Source: an uncultured Acetatifactor sp. (GTDB lineage: Bacteria > Bacillota > Clostridia > Lachnospirales > Lachnospiraceae). Taken from it: DNA of 64,000 nt. The position numbers and the translations under genes are program-made. Below the pieces are notes generated by a model. The model was not told the origin of the DNA and ran no database searches. It was given only the letters and a program-made list of their open reading frames with translations. Shown here one piece after another: positions 1-8,413 of the stretch. How positions within the stretch are numbered: the stretch's first letter is position 1; each line of letters begins with the position of its first letter. The stretch is taken from the NCBI GenBank assembly GCA_910580225.1, contig CAJTXE010000014.1, positions 1 through 64,000 of the forward strand, read 5' to 3'.

Positions 1-225
1 AACGGCTGTATTTACCAGCATAATTTGTCTATATATCAACATGTCACTACACTAGGAATACCAGAAATAGTAAAAACTAAAATATCCACAAAAGAGTACA
101 AACTTATTCATGAACCAATGAACTGACTATTTTTATAAGTACATAAATATTAACTCCGAATACTCTGTTGTTATACGGATAGATATTTTATAAATAAGCT
201 AACAGTCTTTAACCTGTTATGGAAT

Positions 226-1425
226 ATGTTTCCCGAAGAATTGATACAGAGATCAAAAGGAAATTTCAAGAGAAGGAAGTATAACCAGCAGCAATTAGAT
301 GCATTATTGAGGGACAAACTGAATGGAATCATAGAAAGCGGCCTTGCCCTAAAAGCCATTGCCCAAAATATTGGGATTAGTGAAAACTACAAACAGTCAA
401 TAGCAGATAAGACATCAGAAATAGAAAAACTGCAGCGTCAAATCAGCGCTATGCAGAATGACACCTCTGCCAGTGCAATTGCCAAACGTAAACAGCTTGC
501 AGAGGAGAATAAAGCTTTCGAGGACACACAATATCAGCATGGCATTGAAACATGGAAAAACAAGCAAATTACATATGGTGTATCTTCTAACACAATTTCC
601 AAGTATGAATATGATTACAGAAGATTTTTTCAGGGGACTGTATTTGAGAAAATGGATATCCGTAATATTACGGAGGAAGATATAACTGCATTTATGGTTT
701 CAAGGATAAAGAAACTGGATTTAAAGGAAAAGGCAGGAAAAGCTTTGTGGGGCTACTTGTCTGGAGTATTCCGTAGTGCCAGGATAAATAAGAAAATTCT
801 GGATGATCCCTGCCAATATGTTGATACAAAGTCTTTCTTTAAATTGTACAACAGAAATATGAAGTCAGGCGAAAGCCGTATTCTGAATGATGCGGAGATA
901 AAAAAACTCATGAAACAAGTAATGGAAGACCATGATAAGAATCCTGGCTATAACATCAACAAAAACTTATAAATCCAGGAGATTCCTGATCTCTGATGAA
1001 ATGCGGATGTTTTTTGATAATTTGAAAAATGTTCAGAAAATATACGGTAGTTATGAAGATTATGTTTTTTCTACTTCAGAAGGCAATGTTCACTGTAAGA
1101 CGATATCTGACTGTATTAGGATAAATGCATTCAGATAGGTATTCCTGCAAAAGGAATCCATTCGGTCAGAAGGACAGTTAATAGTAAAATGCGGTGTAGT
1201 GGAGTATCATCGACAGCAGCAGCCTCATTATTGGGACATACTGAAGAGGTAAATAACACGAACTATACATATGACATAACCAATATGGATTATAAGATGG
1301 AGATTGTCGAAAGAATAAATGGAAACATGAAAGGTAATCAAAATAGCTTCAAAAGAAAAAACGCTGAACCCCTTGATTTTACTGGTGTTTCAGCGATTTT
1401 TAACACTGCCGGCAGCGGGACTTGA
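226..1425 (+). pseudogene. Broken tyrosine recombinase (integrase) of a former integrated element
   Basis: Three reading-frame pieces (226-972, about 932-1138, about 1130-1425) together read as a site-specific integrase of the kind carried by Firmicute integrative elements. The first piece has an N-terminal coiled-coil region and a SAM-like DNA-binding domain (about residues 90-200). The rest of the catalytic domain is damaged. Sequence that should hold the first catalytic Arg is missing between the first and second pieces. A frameshift near 1130-1136 separates the second piece from the third. The third piece still shows the HSVRRT (HxxR) box, LLGH and a terminal Tyr in TNYTYD. The last frame runs into the opposite-strand tRNA-Leu gene before stopping at 1425. 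The DNA is more AT-rich than the neighbourhood. It is almost certainly inactive. Confidence 0.8.
1351..1395 (-). terminator. Intrinsic terminator after tRNA-Leu
   Basis: On the minus strand, CGCTGAA and TTCAGCG form a 7-bp stem (1389-1395 with 1362-1368), followed by TTTTTTCTTTT (complement of 1351-1361). It lies just 3' of tRNA-Leu, so it plausibly ends the tRNA transcript. It also sits inside the tail of the integrase pseudogene. Confidence 0.6.
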
Positions 1426-1489
1426 ACCCGCACGTTGTTGCCAACAACAGATTTTGAGTCTGCCTCGTCTGCCATTCCGACACGCCGGC
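1407..1489 (-). tRNA. tRNA-Leu (anticodon CAA)
   Basis: The minus strand folds as a class II tRNA. The acceptor stem is GCCGGCG/TGCCGGC with discriminator A. The anticodon loop CTCAAAA gives CAA. There is a long variable arm (TGTTGGCAACAACG) and a T arm GCGGG-TTCAAGT-CCCGC. CCA is not encoded. It is the second gene of a minus-strand unit after tRNA-Thr. Its 3' end faces the integrase pseudogene, the classic arrangement for an element that integrated into a tRNA gene. Confidence 0.95.
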
Positions 1490-1564
1490 ATCTGAATGCA
1501 GGATAACTTTTTATATCCTTACAATAAAACCTGTTTTAGTATTAAACAGATTCTTAAAAATAAA

Positions 1565-1637
1565 AGCTGCTGACGGGAATCGGACCCGTGACCTCCGCAC
1601 TACCAATGCGACGCTCTACCGACTGAGCCACAGCAGC
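1565..1637 (-). tRNA. tRNA-Thr (anticodon GGT)
   Basis: The minus strand gives a complete 73-nt cloverleaf. The acceptor stem is GCTGCTG/CAGCAGC with discriminator T. The anticodon loop TTGGTAG gives GGT. The T arm is ACGGG-TCCGATT-CCCGT. CCA is not encoded. It is first in a two-tRNA unit with tRNA-Leu(CAA), 75 bp apart, behind the promoter at 1669-1697. Confidence 0.95.
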
Positions 1638-1668
1638 ACATGGATGCATTACCACAACCACAAGATAT

Positions 1669-1697
1669 ATTATATCAATCTAAAAGGAGTTTGTCAA
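1669..1697 (-). promoter_or_regulatory. Sigma-A promoter of the tRNA-Thr/tRNA-Leu unit
   Basis: Read on the minus strand: perfect TTGACA (complement of 1692-1697), a 17-bp spacer, and perfect TATAAT (complement of 1669-1674), about 30 bp before the tRNA-Thr 5' end. Confidence 0.85.
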
Positions 1698-1819
1698 CAG
1701 GATTTTTATATTTTTGTCAAATTTTTCAGTCCGGTTTTTATCTGTTTTGAAAGTTGATTTCCAATCAGTTGTTTTTCTGCTTTTATCATACAGAAAGGTT
1801 TTGACGGACAAAAAGGTAT

Positions 1820-2110
1820 TTACAGATATTGATTCTGAGACTTTTTCATAAGGAATCTCACATGATACCCTTTTTCATCACAGATTGTACGGACAATATC
1901 TTCAGCCACTTCTTTGAAATTGTCATTGATACAGATAATACAGGTATTCTTGTTCCGATGGAAGAGAGAAGATTTGGGCCAGCGGATATAATAGGAGATT
2001 CGTTCACGCAGAAGTGCCTTTTCAATAAGGCGTTTGCACTCCGGCTCTGTAATTTCGCAAAGTTCAATTTCATTGTTTACTTTTGTCGCGGTATATAACG
2101 GCTGTTCCAT
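1820..2110 (-). CDS. Small hypothetical protein, 96 aa
   Basis: I do not recognise the family. The start is firm: a textbook AGGAGG lies 6 nt before the ATG, and a promoter (2175-2202) lies upstream. The protein is soluble-looking with no signal peptide or membrane segment. It has an acidic N-terminal half (repeated EIELCEITEPE-type residues) and a more basic C-terminal half with four Cys scattered through it. It is transcribed alone, between the tRNA unit and the PBP gene. No function can be proposed. Confidence 0.7.
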   Translation of the reverse strand: MEQPLYTATKVNNEIELCEITEPECKRLIEKALLRERISYYIRWPKSSLFHRNKNTCIICINDNFKEVAEDIVRTICDEKGYHVRFLMKKSQNQYL

Positions 2111-2174
2111 GATCGGCCTCCTGAAGTATGGGGCATATTGCCCTGATTATATTTCGAACTGTTGATCTTTTTTT

Positions 2175-2202
2175 ATTATACCAGATTTCAGGAGTTTTTC
2201 AA
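2175..2202 (-). promoter_or_regulatory. Promoter of the 96-aa hypothetical gene
   Basis: Minus strand: TTGAAA (complement of 2197-2202), a 16-bp spacer and TATAAT (complement of 2175-2180), about 65 bp before the ATG at 2110. It is close to sigma-A consensus. Confidence 0.7.
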
Positions 2203-2270
2203 CCCCCTTGTGAGACATGACGGATTTTGGATGTTTGTATATGTTGTTTTTCACAGACAATCATATATGG

Positions 2271-2308
2271 AAAGGAGCCATGGCATTAAAACGTACCATG
2301 GCTCCTTT
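2271..2308. terminator. Strong hairpin in the 306-bp gap after the PBP gene
   Basis: AAAGGAGCCATGG (2271-2283) is perfectly repeated in inverse orientation as CCATGGCTCCTTT (2296-2308), giving a 13-bp stem with a 12-nt loop. The stem ends in A/T, so it can end transcription in either direction, although the T run is short. It lies 108 bp past the PBP stop codon on the minus strand. Apart from this hairpin and the promoter at 2175-2202, nothing else is visible in 2111-2415. Confidence 0.55.
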
Positions 2309-2415
2309 TATGCGCATGCCTGTGCAGTGGAATTTTGCCGCGAAAGCGGCCCACAGGCCGCGCGGCGAGTAGGGATAAAATCTTCCCTACTGGATTAGAT
2401 ACAGCATATTGTTGG

Positions 2416-5142
2416 TTATTCTTCGTCCTCCTCATCTTCCTCGGGATGGTCATAAAAACCGCTGTCAATCCGCCGTTGTTCGATTTCAGCACTTTGGGCA
2501 TCGATGATGGCTTCATAGTCTGGATTGGCATAGAATGCATCATCATGCTGGCAGCGAATGGATTCGGAAGGGGGAGTCACTGTCCCGTCCGGATTTACCA
2601 CCATTCCGCTGGAGCCGGAGAGCAGAGCAGGATCTTCCTGCAATGGCAGGTCACAGGTGCCTTCCACTTGAAAAGGACAATTCGGACATGCCGGAATATG
2701 GTCGTAATCGCATAGGATGCCTCTGTAATGCACAGTACAGTTTTCCGTGGGAACAGTGCCTTCAGCGAAAATCTCTGTCCGGGTAGTGTTATCACAGATA
2801 CCCGGAATGGGCAGTTTGCCGGACAGAGTGCAGATGGAAGCATTCACGATCCCCTGGGGTACAGTAAACTGTTCATTGGCCAGGTTCTCATGAATGCGGG
2901 ACATGACGGCACGCCACAGGTCTCTTGCCACATGGTCTTCTCTGTTTCCGCTGGAACGGCTCATTTCTATATTGTTATCGTAACCGGCCCAGGAAGCACA
3001 GGTATAATAAGGGGTGTAGCCGGCGAACCATACATCCCAGTAATCGGTGGTAGTACCGGTCTTGCCGGCAATTGCCATATTCCGATTGAAATTACAGGCT
3101 GCGCCCGTGCCGGTGGTTACCACATCCACCATGGCATCCGTCAGCAAATAAGCGGTAGTCTCCTTGATGACCTGCTTGGAAGTGGGAACTGTGTTGTCCA
3201 ACAGTACATCACCGTCGGTGTTGGTGACTCTGCTGTAGAGCTTAGGTTCCATGTAAGTACCCAGATTGGCAATGGCAGCATAGGCAGCTGTCAATTCAAA
3301 GGGAGTGACACCGTTGGTCAGGCCCCCCAGGGCCATTGTCTGGTTTACATCTGTATAAAATTTCTCTTCGCCATTGGCATTTTTGAGCCATACGCCATCA
3401 GTCAGTGTGGTAAAGCCGAAATTCAGCAGATAATCATAGCCCAGCTGCGGGGTGATAACTGTCTCTGTCTTTACGGCAACGATATTCAGGGATTCCCGGA
3501 TGCCTTCCCGGATGGACTGGATTCCGCGATAGCCTTTGTACCAGTTTCGCACAGGGGTACCATCGGCATAATTAAAAGGAGCATCATTATATACGGTAGC
3601 CAGGGTCTGCCCGGCACTGTCCAGTGCAGGGGCGAAAGCCGCCAGCACCTTGAAGGTGGAGCCAGGAGAACGTTTTGCATCCATTGCACGATTCAGGGTA
3701 CGTCGTCCTTCCTTAACGCCCCGTCCGCCTACCAGGGCCACTACATAGCCTGTGGATTGGTCTTCCACAACCAGAGCGGCCTGTGGCTGAGGGGTCATGG
3801 AAATGGTTTCGGCGTAATTGTCTTTTTGGTCGGCAATGCCGAGATCGGCCAGCATAGCGGTGCGGTAAGTCACAATTGCCTCATTTGCCTCGTCCTGGGA
3901 ACTGAAGATCAGATTAAAACGCTTATCCACATTGGCCTTGAACCAACTCATCATATTTTCCTTACTGAAATTGTGTTTCTCACCGTCAGCTGAAAAGATG
4001 GTCAGTGCATAATTAAGATACCATTTTACATTTTCCGGATAATTTTCCGGGTTGGCGAATTCTTCATCCAGAATGGTCTGGATTCTGGGATCCATAGTAG
4101 ACTCGATCCGGAGTCCGCCGGCATACAGCAGTGTCTCTGCCATAGTCTCGGAATAGCCTGCAATGTTAATCAGGTCATCCCTTACCTGTTCAAACAAAGC
4201 GTCCGAAAAATAGGAACCGGAAGTGGTGCTGGTATTGGCGCGGTAATCAGCGTCATGGAGACGGATACGCTCGTATACGGCATCGCTATCTGCCAGAGCG
4301 GCATTATATTCCTGCTCTGTAATAAATTCCAGTTCCAACATCTTATCAAGACATTTTCTGCGCCGTTTTGCATTTCCTTCCGGATGGGTTATGGGATTGT
4401 ATCCGGAGGGATTCTGAGTGATGGAAGCGATGACGGCACACTCGGATAATGTCAGCTCGCTGCAGGATTTGCCGAAGTAGCGTTGGGAAGCAGATTCCAC
4501 GCCAAGGGTATTCTGGCCCAGATTGATGGCGTTCATATATCGGAGCAGAACATCTTCTTTGGAATAATATTTGGAAATTTCAAGAGCCAGGTTCTGCTCC
4601 TGCAGCTTACGCTTGACCATTTTGACGAGGTTGCCGTTTTCCTCTGTCCAGGTAGTGAAGATGGTATTCTTCAGCAGCTGCTGCGTGATGGTACTGGCGC
4701 CCTGTTTTTCCTTTCCCATGGTGATCACGAACCGATAGGCAGAGCGGAGGAGGCCTTCCAGATCTACGCCCTTGTGACGGTAGAAGCGTTCGTCTTCGAT
4801 AGCAACGAAGGCTTCACTCAGATGCTGTGGGATCAGATCCCAGTTATTGATCTGAATCCGGTTGGAATTGATGCTGACGTACTGGTCGATTTCGTTGCCT
4901 TCACAGTCGTAAACAATCGTGGCTTCCCCGGAAGCTACCACATCGCTGAGTCGTATTTTCGGGGTGGAAGTCAGGATTCCCCTGAACATACCAATTCCGG
5001 CGGATACACCGCAGACGACGATGCCGATCATGGCAGCAATACTTAACTTTACCAGGGAAACGCCGAATTTTCGGCCCCATTTTTTCGACTTAGAATTAAG
5101 TGCCCGCTGTTTTGCGCGGACACCTCTTTTTCCGTAATTCAT
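2416..5142 (-). CDS. Class A penicillin-binding protein (transglycosylase/transpeptidase), PBP1A type
   Basis: Bifunctional peptidoglycan synthase anchored in the membrane. Start chosen at the ATG of MNYGKRG (5140-5142), because GAAAGGTGGG lies just upstream; an in-frame ATG 24 codons earlier lacks a site. It has a basic cytoplasmic tail and one membrane segment (about residues 30-52). The GT51 transglycosylase carries EDERFYRH (116-123, catalytic Glu) and QGASTITQQL. The transpeptidase carries the STFK active Ser (495), SLN (551) and KTGT (694). The 908-aa length is usual. The tail after about residue 770 is Cys-rich (C..C pairs around ACPNCPF) and ends in an acidic run. Single-gene unit on the minus strand. 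Confidence 0.95.
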   Translation of the reverse strand: MNYGKRGVRAKQRALNSKSKKWGRKFGVSLVKLSIAAMIGIVVCGVSAGIGMFRGILTSTPKIRLSDVVASGEATIVYDCEGNEIDQYVSINSNRIQINNWDLIPQHLSEAFVAIEDERFYRHKGVDLEGLLRSAYRFVITMGKEKQGASTITQQLLKNTIFTTWTEENGNLVKMVKRKLQEQNLALEISKYYSKEDVLLRYMNAINLGQNTLGVESASQRYFGKSCSELTLSECAVIASITQNPSGYNPITHPEGNAKRRRKCLDKMLELEFITEQEYNAALADSDAVYERIRLHDADYRANTSTTSGSYFSDALFEQVRDDLINIAGYSETMAETLLYAGGLRIESTMDPRIQTILDEEFANPENYPENVKWYLNYALTIFSADGEKHNFSKENMMSWFKANVDKRFNLIFSSQDEANEAIVTYRTAMLADLGIADQKDNYAETISMTPQPQAALVVEDQSTGYVVALVGGRGVKEGRRTLNRAMDAKRSPGSTFKVLAAFAPALDSAGQTLATVYNDAPFNYADGTPVRNWYKGYRGIQSIREGIRESLNIVAVKTETVITPQLGYDYLLNFGFTTLTDGVWLKNANGEEKFYTDVNQTMALGGLTNGVTPFELTAAYAAIANLGTYMEPKLYSRVTNTDGDVLLDNTVPTSKQVIKETTAYLLTDAMVDVVTTGTGAACNFNRNMAIAGKTGTTTDYWDVWFAGYTPYYTCASWAGYDNNIEMSRSSGNREDHVARDLWRAVMSRIHENLANEQFTVPQGIVNASICTLSGKLPIPGICDNTTRTEIFAEGTVPTENCTVHYRGILCDYDHIPACPNCPFQVEGTCDLPLQEDPALLSGSSGMVVNPDGTVTPPSESIRCQHDDAFYANPDYEAIIDAQSAEIEQRRIDSGFYDHPEEDEEDEE

Positions 5143-5373
5143 ATGCCCACCTTTCTTAAAAGCAATCTGCCGGATGTCAATTCCTGTAAATATGTGGGAA
5201 CAGGCATTGTCCAAATTGTATTATAACAAAAAATGACAGGTAAATAAAGTTTTTTTTGCCTTCTTAATAATTGTTTCACATTTTTTGCAGGTTATGATAG
5301 AATAGATGTACAAAGACGGGATCTTTCCCAGGGGAAGGATGCGAGATTAGAATGGAAGGGCAGGAGAGATCAG

Positions 5374-6018
5374 ATGTCAGTTTCATACCGGGTGCTGCTG
5401 GAAGGCGGTCAGGGAGAGTATGTGGAGAAGAAGTCTCGCTTTATCGCTACATTGCGCAAGTGTGAGAGCGAGGAGGAAGCGGTTGCCTTTGTGGAAGAAA
5501 TGAAGAAGAAATACTGGGATGCCAGGCATAACTGTCATGCTTTTATTATTGGCAGCGGAGGAGAGCTGACACGCTGCAGTGATGACGGAGAGCCTTCCGG
5601 AACGGCGGGGCGGCCCATGCTGGAAGTGTTAAGCGGGGCGGAGCTTCGAAATGCTGCAGTGGTGGTGACACGGTATTTCGGCGGTGTGCTGCTGGGGACG
5701 GGAGGTCTGGTGCGTGCCTATACCCAGGCTGTGAAGGAGGGGCTGAAGAACTGTGCGGTGGGAAGAATGGTATATGGATATGATGTCTGTATCACCACTG
5801 ACTATCTCTGGATTGGTAAGGTGCTGTATCTGCTGGGGAATCTGAAGCTGGAGCCTGTTTCGACGGAATATGGAGAACGGATTGTTCTGGAACTGGAAGT
5901 AGGGGCAGAGAAACTTAAGACGCTGGAGCGGGAGCTGGCGGAGATTACCAACGGGCAGGCGCAATTTGAGAAGAAAAAGGAAATTTATTTTGTTGACAAA
6001 GAGGAGATCCAAGGATAA
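5374..6018 (+). CDS. yigZ: YigZ / IMPACT family protein
   Basis: 214 aa, the normal length for the family. The N-terminal IMPACT (UPF0029) domain (about 1-125) shows KSRFIA, the DARHNCHAF block, DDGEPSGTAGRPML and YFGG..LGTGGLVRAY. A C-terminal DUF1949-type ferredoxin-like domain follows (about 140-205). The family is conserved and cytosolic, with a proposed link to translation regulation or nucleic-acid binding; its exact role is unclear. The ATG is preceded by GGGCAGGAGAGATC. It runs away from the PBP gene, with the 230-bp gap 5143-5373 holding the divergent promoters. mgtE lies 143 bp downstream. Confidence 0.92.
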   Translation: MSVSYRVLLEGGQGEYVEKKSRFIATLRKCESEEEAVAFVEEMKKKYWDARHNCHAFIIGSGGELTRCSDDGEPSGTAGRPMLEVLSGAELRNAAVVVTRYFGGVLLGTGGLVRAYTQAVKEGLKNCAVGRMVYGYDVCITTDYLWIGKVLYLLGNLKLEPVSTEYGERIVLELEVGAEKLKTLERELAEITNGQAQFEKKKEIYFVDKEEIQG

Positions 6019-6076
6019 AATGAAAGAAGTCAGCAGATACTGATAAATAGGCATTTCGAAAGGTGGTGGTTTTAAT

Positions 6077-6205
6077 ATGAAGAGTCAGAAAATGAATAAC
6101 GACAATCCTCTTCCCGGTCGAAGTTGCAGCCCGGAGATAAAACCACATAAGGAGAAATGCTATGGAAACAAGAATCGAACTGGAAGAACTTTTAAGGCTT
6201 CTTGA
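6077..6205 (+). CDS. Possible leader peptide ORF (42 codons) overlapping the mgtE start
   Basis: A short ORF begins ATG-AAG-AGT at 6077, 8 nt or so after AGGTGGTGG, which is a stronger ribosome site than many real genes here have. It stays open through the mgtE ribosome site and start codon and stops at 6203-6205, inside mgtE in another frame. The peptide starts MKSQKMNNDNPLPGR and contains two short Pro motifs (NPLP, IKP). Translation across the mgtE start could couple or regulate mgtE. This is inference from position only; there is no known homologue by eye. Confidence 0.35.
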   Translation: MKSQKMNNDNPLPGRSCSPEIKPHKEKCYGNKNRTGRTFKAS

Positions 6206-7511
6206 CGCCAAACAGTATACGAATCTTCGTCAATTTCTGGCCGAATTAAACGATGCGGATATTGCTGTCCTCATGGAAGAGCTGGAGTCTGAGGCTATGC
6301 TGAAGGTGTATCGTATTTTGCCCAAAAATCTGGCGGCAGACGTATTTTCCTATCTGGAGACGGATTCCCAGGAGTGCATTATCAATTCCCTTTCGGACAA
6401 AGAGGCGGGCAGTGTCATCGACAACCTGATGGCGGATGATGCTGCGGATTTTCTGGAGGAGATGCCATCCAACGTAGTGGAGAGGCTTCTTGCCAATGCC
6501 AATCCGGATACCCGCCAGGCGGTGAACCAGCTCCTTCGTTATCCGGAGGATTCCGCCGGAAGCATTATGACGGTGGAATATGTTTCGCTGAAGGAAAATC
6601 TGACAGTGAATCAGGCCATAGAGCGGATTCGGGCCGTGGGATTGGACAGTGAGACCATCAATATCTGCTATGTGCTGGAGGCAGGCAGGGAATTGGTGGG
6701 AACGGTGACCCTGCGTCATCTGCTGCTCAGCCAGGGAGATGATGTCATCTCCGACATTATGCATGAAAATGTGATTTCCGTGAATACTCTCATGGACCAG
6801 GAGCAGGTGGCAGCCCAGTTTAAAAAATATGACTTTACAGCCATGCCCGTGGTGGATAATGAGAATCGTCTGGTTGGCATTATTACCGTGGACGATATCG
6901 TTGATATCATGGAGGAAGAGACCACGGAGGATATGGAGAAGATGGCGGCTATCGTGCCAAGCGACAAGCCGTATATGCGGACCGGGGTGGGGGAAACATA
7001 TAAAAAGCGGATTCCCTGGCTGCTTTTGCTGATGGTGTCAGCAACCTTTACAGGGGCCATCATTGCTTCCTTTGAGGATGCCCTGAGTGTATATGCGGTG
7101 TTGGTGGCCTTTATTCCCATGCTGATGGATACGGGTGGAAATGCCGGCGGACAGGTAAGTGTGACGATTATCCGCGGTCTTTCCCTGGGAGAGATTGCCT
7201 ATCGGGATGTGCCCAGGGTAATGTGGAAGGAAATCCGGGTGGCCCTGCTGTGCGGGGGGACATTGGCGGCGGCAAACTTTGTGAAGCTGATGCTGTTTGA
7301 CCGGGTGGGGATATGGGTGGCAATTACGGTGTGCCTGACTCTGGTGGCTGCAGTGCTGATGGCCATGCTGGTGGGATGTCTGCTGCCCATCGGGGCAAAG
7401 AAAATCGGTTTTGACCCGGCGGTGATGGCCAGTCCCTTTATCACAACCATTGTGGATGCGCTGTCCCTGTTGGTATATTTTCGGTTTGCCACGATCCTGT
7501 TGGGGATTTAA
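6162..7511 (+). CDS. mgtE: Magnesium transporter MgtE
   Basis: Mg2+-gated Mg2+ channel of the inner membrane. The 449-aa protein has the full family layout. An N-terminal superhelical MgtE_N domain (about 1-125, with DDAADFLEEM) is followed by two CBS repeats (about 135-250; SIMT.EYVSL and the second ending in VGIITVDDIVDIMEEE). A plug-helix region and five C-terminal membrane segments (about 285-449) come last. The pore signature PMLMDTGGNAGGQ and the late FDPAVMA segment are present. ATG preceded by AAGGAGAAATGCT. A terminator follows at 7539. Confidence 0.96.
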   Translation: METRIELEELLRLLDAKQYTNLRQFLAELNDADIAVLMEELESEAMLKVYRILPKNLAADVFSYLETDSQECIINSLSDKEAGSVIDNLMADDAADFLEEMPSNVVERLLANANPDTRQAVNQLLRYPEDSAGSIMTVEYVSLKENLTVNQAIERIRAVGLDSETINICYVLEAGRELVGTVTLRHLLLSQGDDVISDIMHENVISVNTLMDQEQVAAQFKKYDFTAMPVVDNENRLVGIITVDDIVDIMEEETTEDMEKMAAIVPSDKPYMRTGVGETYKKRIPWLLLLMVSATFTGAIIASFEDALSVYAVLVAFIPMLMDTGGNAGGQVSVTIIRGLSLGEIAYRDVPRVMWKEIRVALLCGGTLAAANFVKLMLFDRVGIWVAITVCLTLVAAVLMAMLVGCLLPIGAKKIGFDPAVMASPFITTIVDALSLLVYFRFATILLGI

Positions 7512-7538
7512 GGAAGCGGCAGAATCAGGCATTTCGGG

Positions 7539-7567
7539 AGGTAGTAGTAAAATACTACCTCTTTTTT
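7539..7567 (+). terminator. Intrinsic terminator of mgtE
   Basis: AGGTAGTA (7539-7546), a 6-nt loop, TACTACCT (7553-7560), then CTTTTTT. A clear rho-independent terminator 28 bp after the mgtE stop. Confidence 0.85.
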
Positions 7568-7591
7568 GATGGGGTAGTATGTGAAGTTGTC

Positions 7592-7620
7592 TTGCACATA
7601 TCACAGAAGTTTCGTAAAAT
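7592..7620 (+). promoter_or_regulatory. Promoter of the MotA-like/LuxR regulator gene
   Basis: TTGCAC (7592-7597), a 17-bp spacer, TAAAAT (7615-7620), 38 bp before the ATG at 7658. With the terminator just upstream, this makes the next gene its own transcription unit. Confidence 0.75.
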
Positions 7621-7657
7621 GGAGTCATAAATCAATGCGGAAAGCGAGGTAAAAGTT

Positions 7658-8413
7658 ATGAAGAAAAAAGAGAGTTGGATGAAAAGATTCTTTCAGACCA
7701 GGATATTGGGAGGTGTGATGGGAGGCCTGTTGCTTTTGTACTTTTTAGCGGCAACGATGGGCGGCTTGAATGACCCCCAACAGTTTTTGATTATGTATGT
7801 GGACAGCTATTTGTTCTGGTGTCTTCTGATTATGACGGGATTGCTTCTTTATCTGGGCAGGATGGAGAAGACATTTTTCGGAGCATGGAAACTGGTATTT
7901 TCCAAAAGGCAGGGAGTTTCCAGAATGGAGCTCCAGAAGGCGGTGAATGCGTTGGGATATGCGGAGAAGGCAATCCTGTTTTCCCAGATGATCCTGACTT
8001 TGGTTGGGCTTATAGATATTTTCTACCATCTGGACAATGTTGTCACAGCGGGACCTGCCATTGCGGTGGTATGTACCGGGATTCTGTACATGGTGATTTT
8101 CCGTCTGATTCTGTTTCCGGTGAAGGCCAGACTGGAGCAGAGGCTGGTGACCTATATGGAAGAGCCGGAGGACGAAGAGAAGGAGAGGGAAGAGGCAGAC
8201 GGACAGCGGCTTTACTTTGGCCTCCGTGCCCTTGGGCTTACGGACCGGGAGACGGAAGTGGCAAGACTTGTGTCTGCGGGAATGCGGAATGAAGAAATCG
8301 GGCGGGAGCTGTACATCAGCACGGCTACGGTGAAGAAACATATGACGCACATTCTGGAGAAAATGCAGTGCAGAGACAGGGAGGCGCTGACAGAACGGAT
8401 CCGGAAAATGTAA
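7658..8413 (+). CDS. Membrane-bound LuxR-type regulator with a MotA-like transmembrane domain
   Basis: 251 aa. The C-terminus (about 188-250) is a LuxR/GerE helix-turn-helix: GLTDRETEVARLV, then NEEIGREL, then STATVKKHMTHIL. The N-terminal 160 residues hold four membrane segments (about 16-34, 50-66, 105-120, 130-155). By eye, residues about 111-144 match this window's own MotA (53180-53974) without gaps at roughly 19 of 34 positions, including GL.D, YH.DNV and GPA.AV. The large cytoplasmic loop of MotA is reduced to about 35 residues. An acidic linker (about 166-182) joins the two halves. This suggests a membrane sensor that acts directly on DNA; the signal is unknown. Alternatively the four-helix unit is only a distant MotA/ExbB-like fold. 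Monocistronic, facing the ABC genes tail to tail. Confidence 0.85.
   Translation: MKKKESWMKRFFQTRILGGVMGGLLLLYFLAATMGGLNDPQQFLIMYVDSYLFWCLLIMTGLLLYLGRMEKTFFGAWKLVFSKRQGVSRMELQKAVNALGYAEKAILFSQMILTLVGLIDIFYHLDNVVTAGPAIAVVCTGILYMVIFRLILFPVKARLEQRLVTYMEEPEDEEKEREEADGQRLYFGLRALGLTDRETEVARLVSAGMRNEEIGRELYISTATVKKHMTHILEKMQCRDREALTERIRKM

Noticed and set aside
2728..3993. Open frame of 421 codons on the plus strand
   Set aside because: It lies wholly antisense to the PBP gene, has no ribosome site and no recognisable motifs; the PBP frame has all family motifs.
6019..6161. M-box (Mg2+ riboswitch) before mgtE
   Set aside because: The interval is only about 140 nt and lacks the conserved M-box core and a terminator stem; it holds a short ORF instead.
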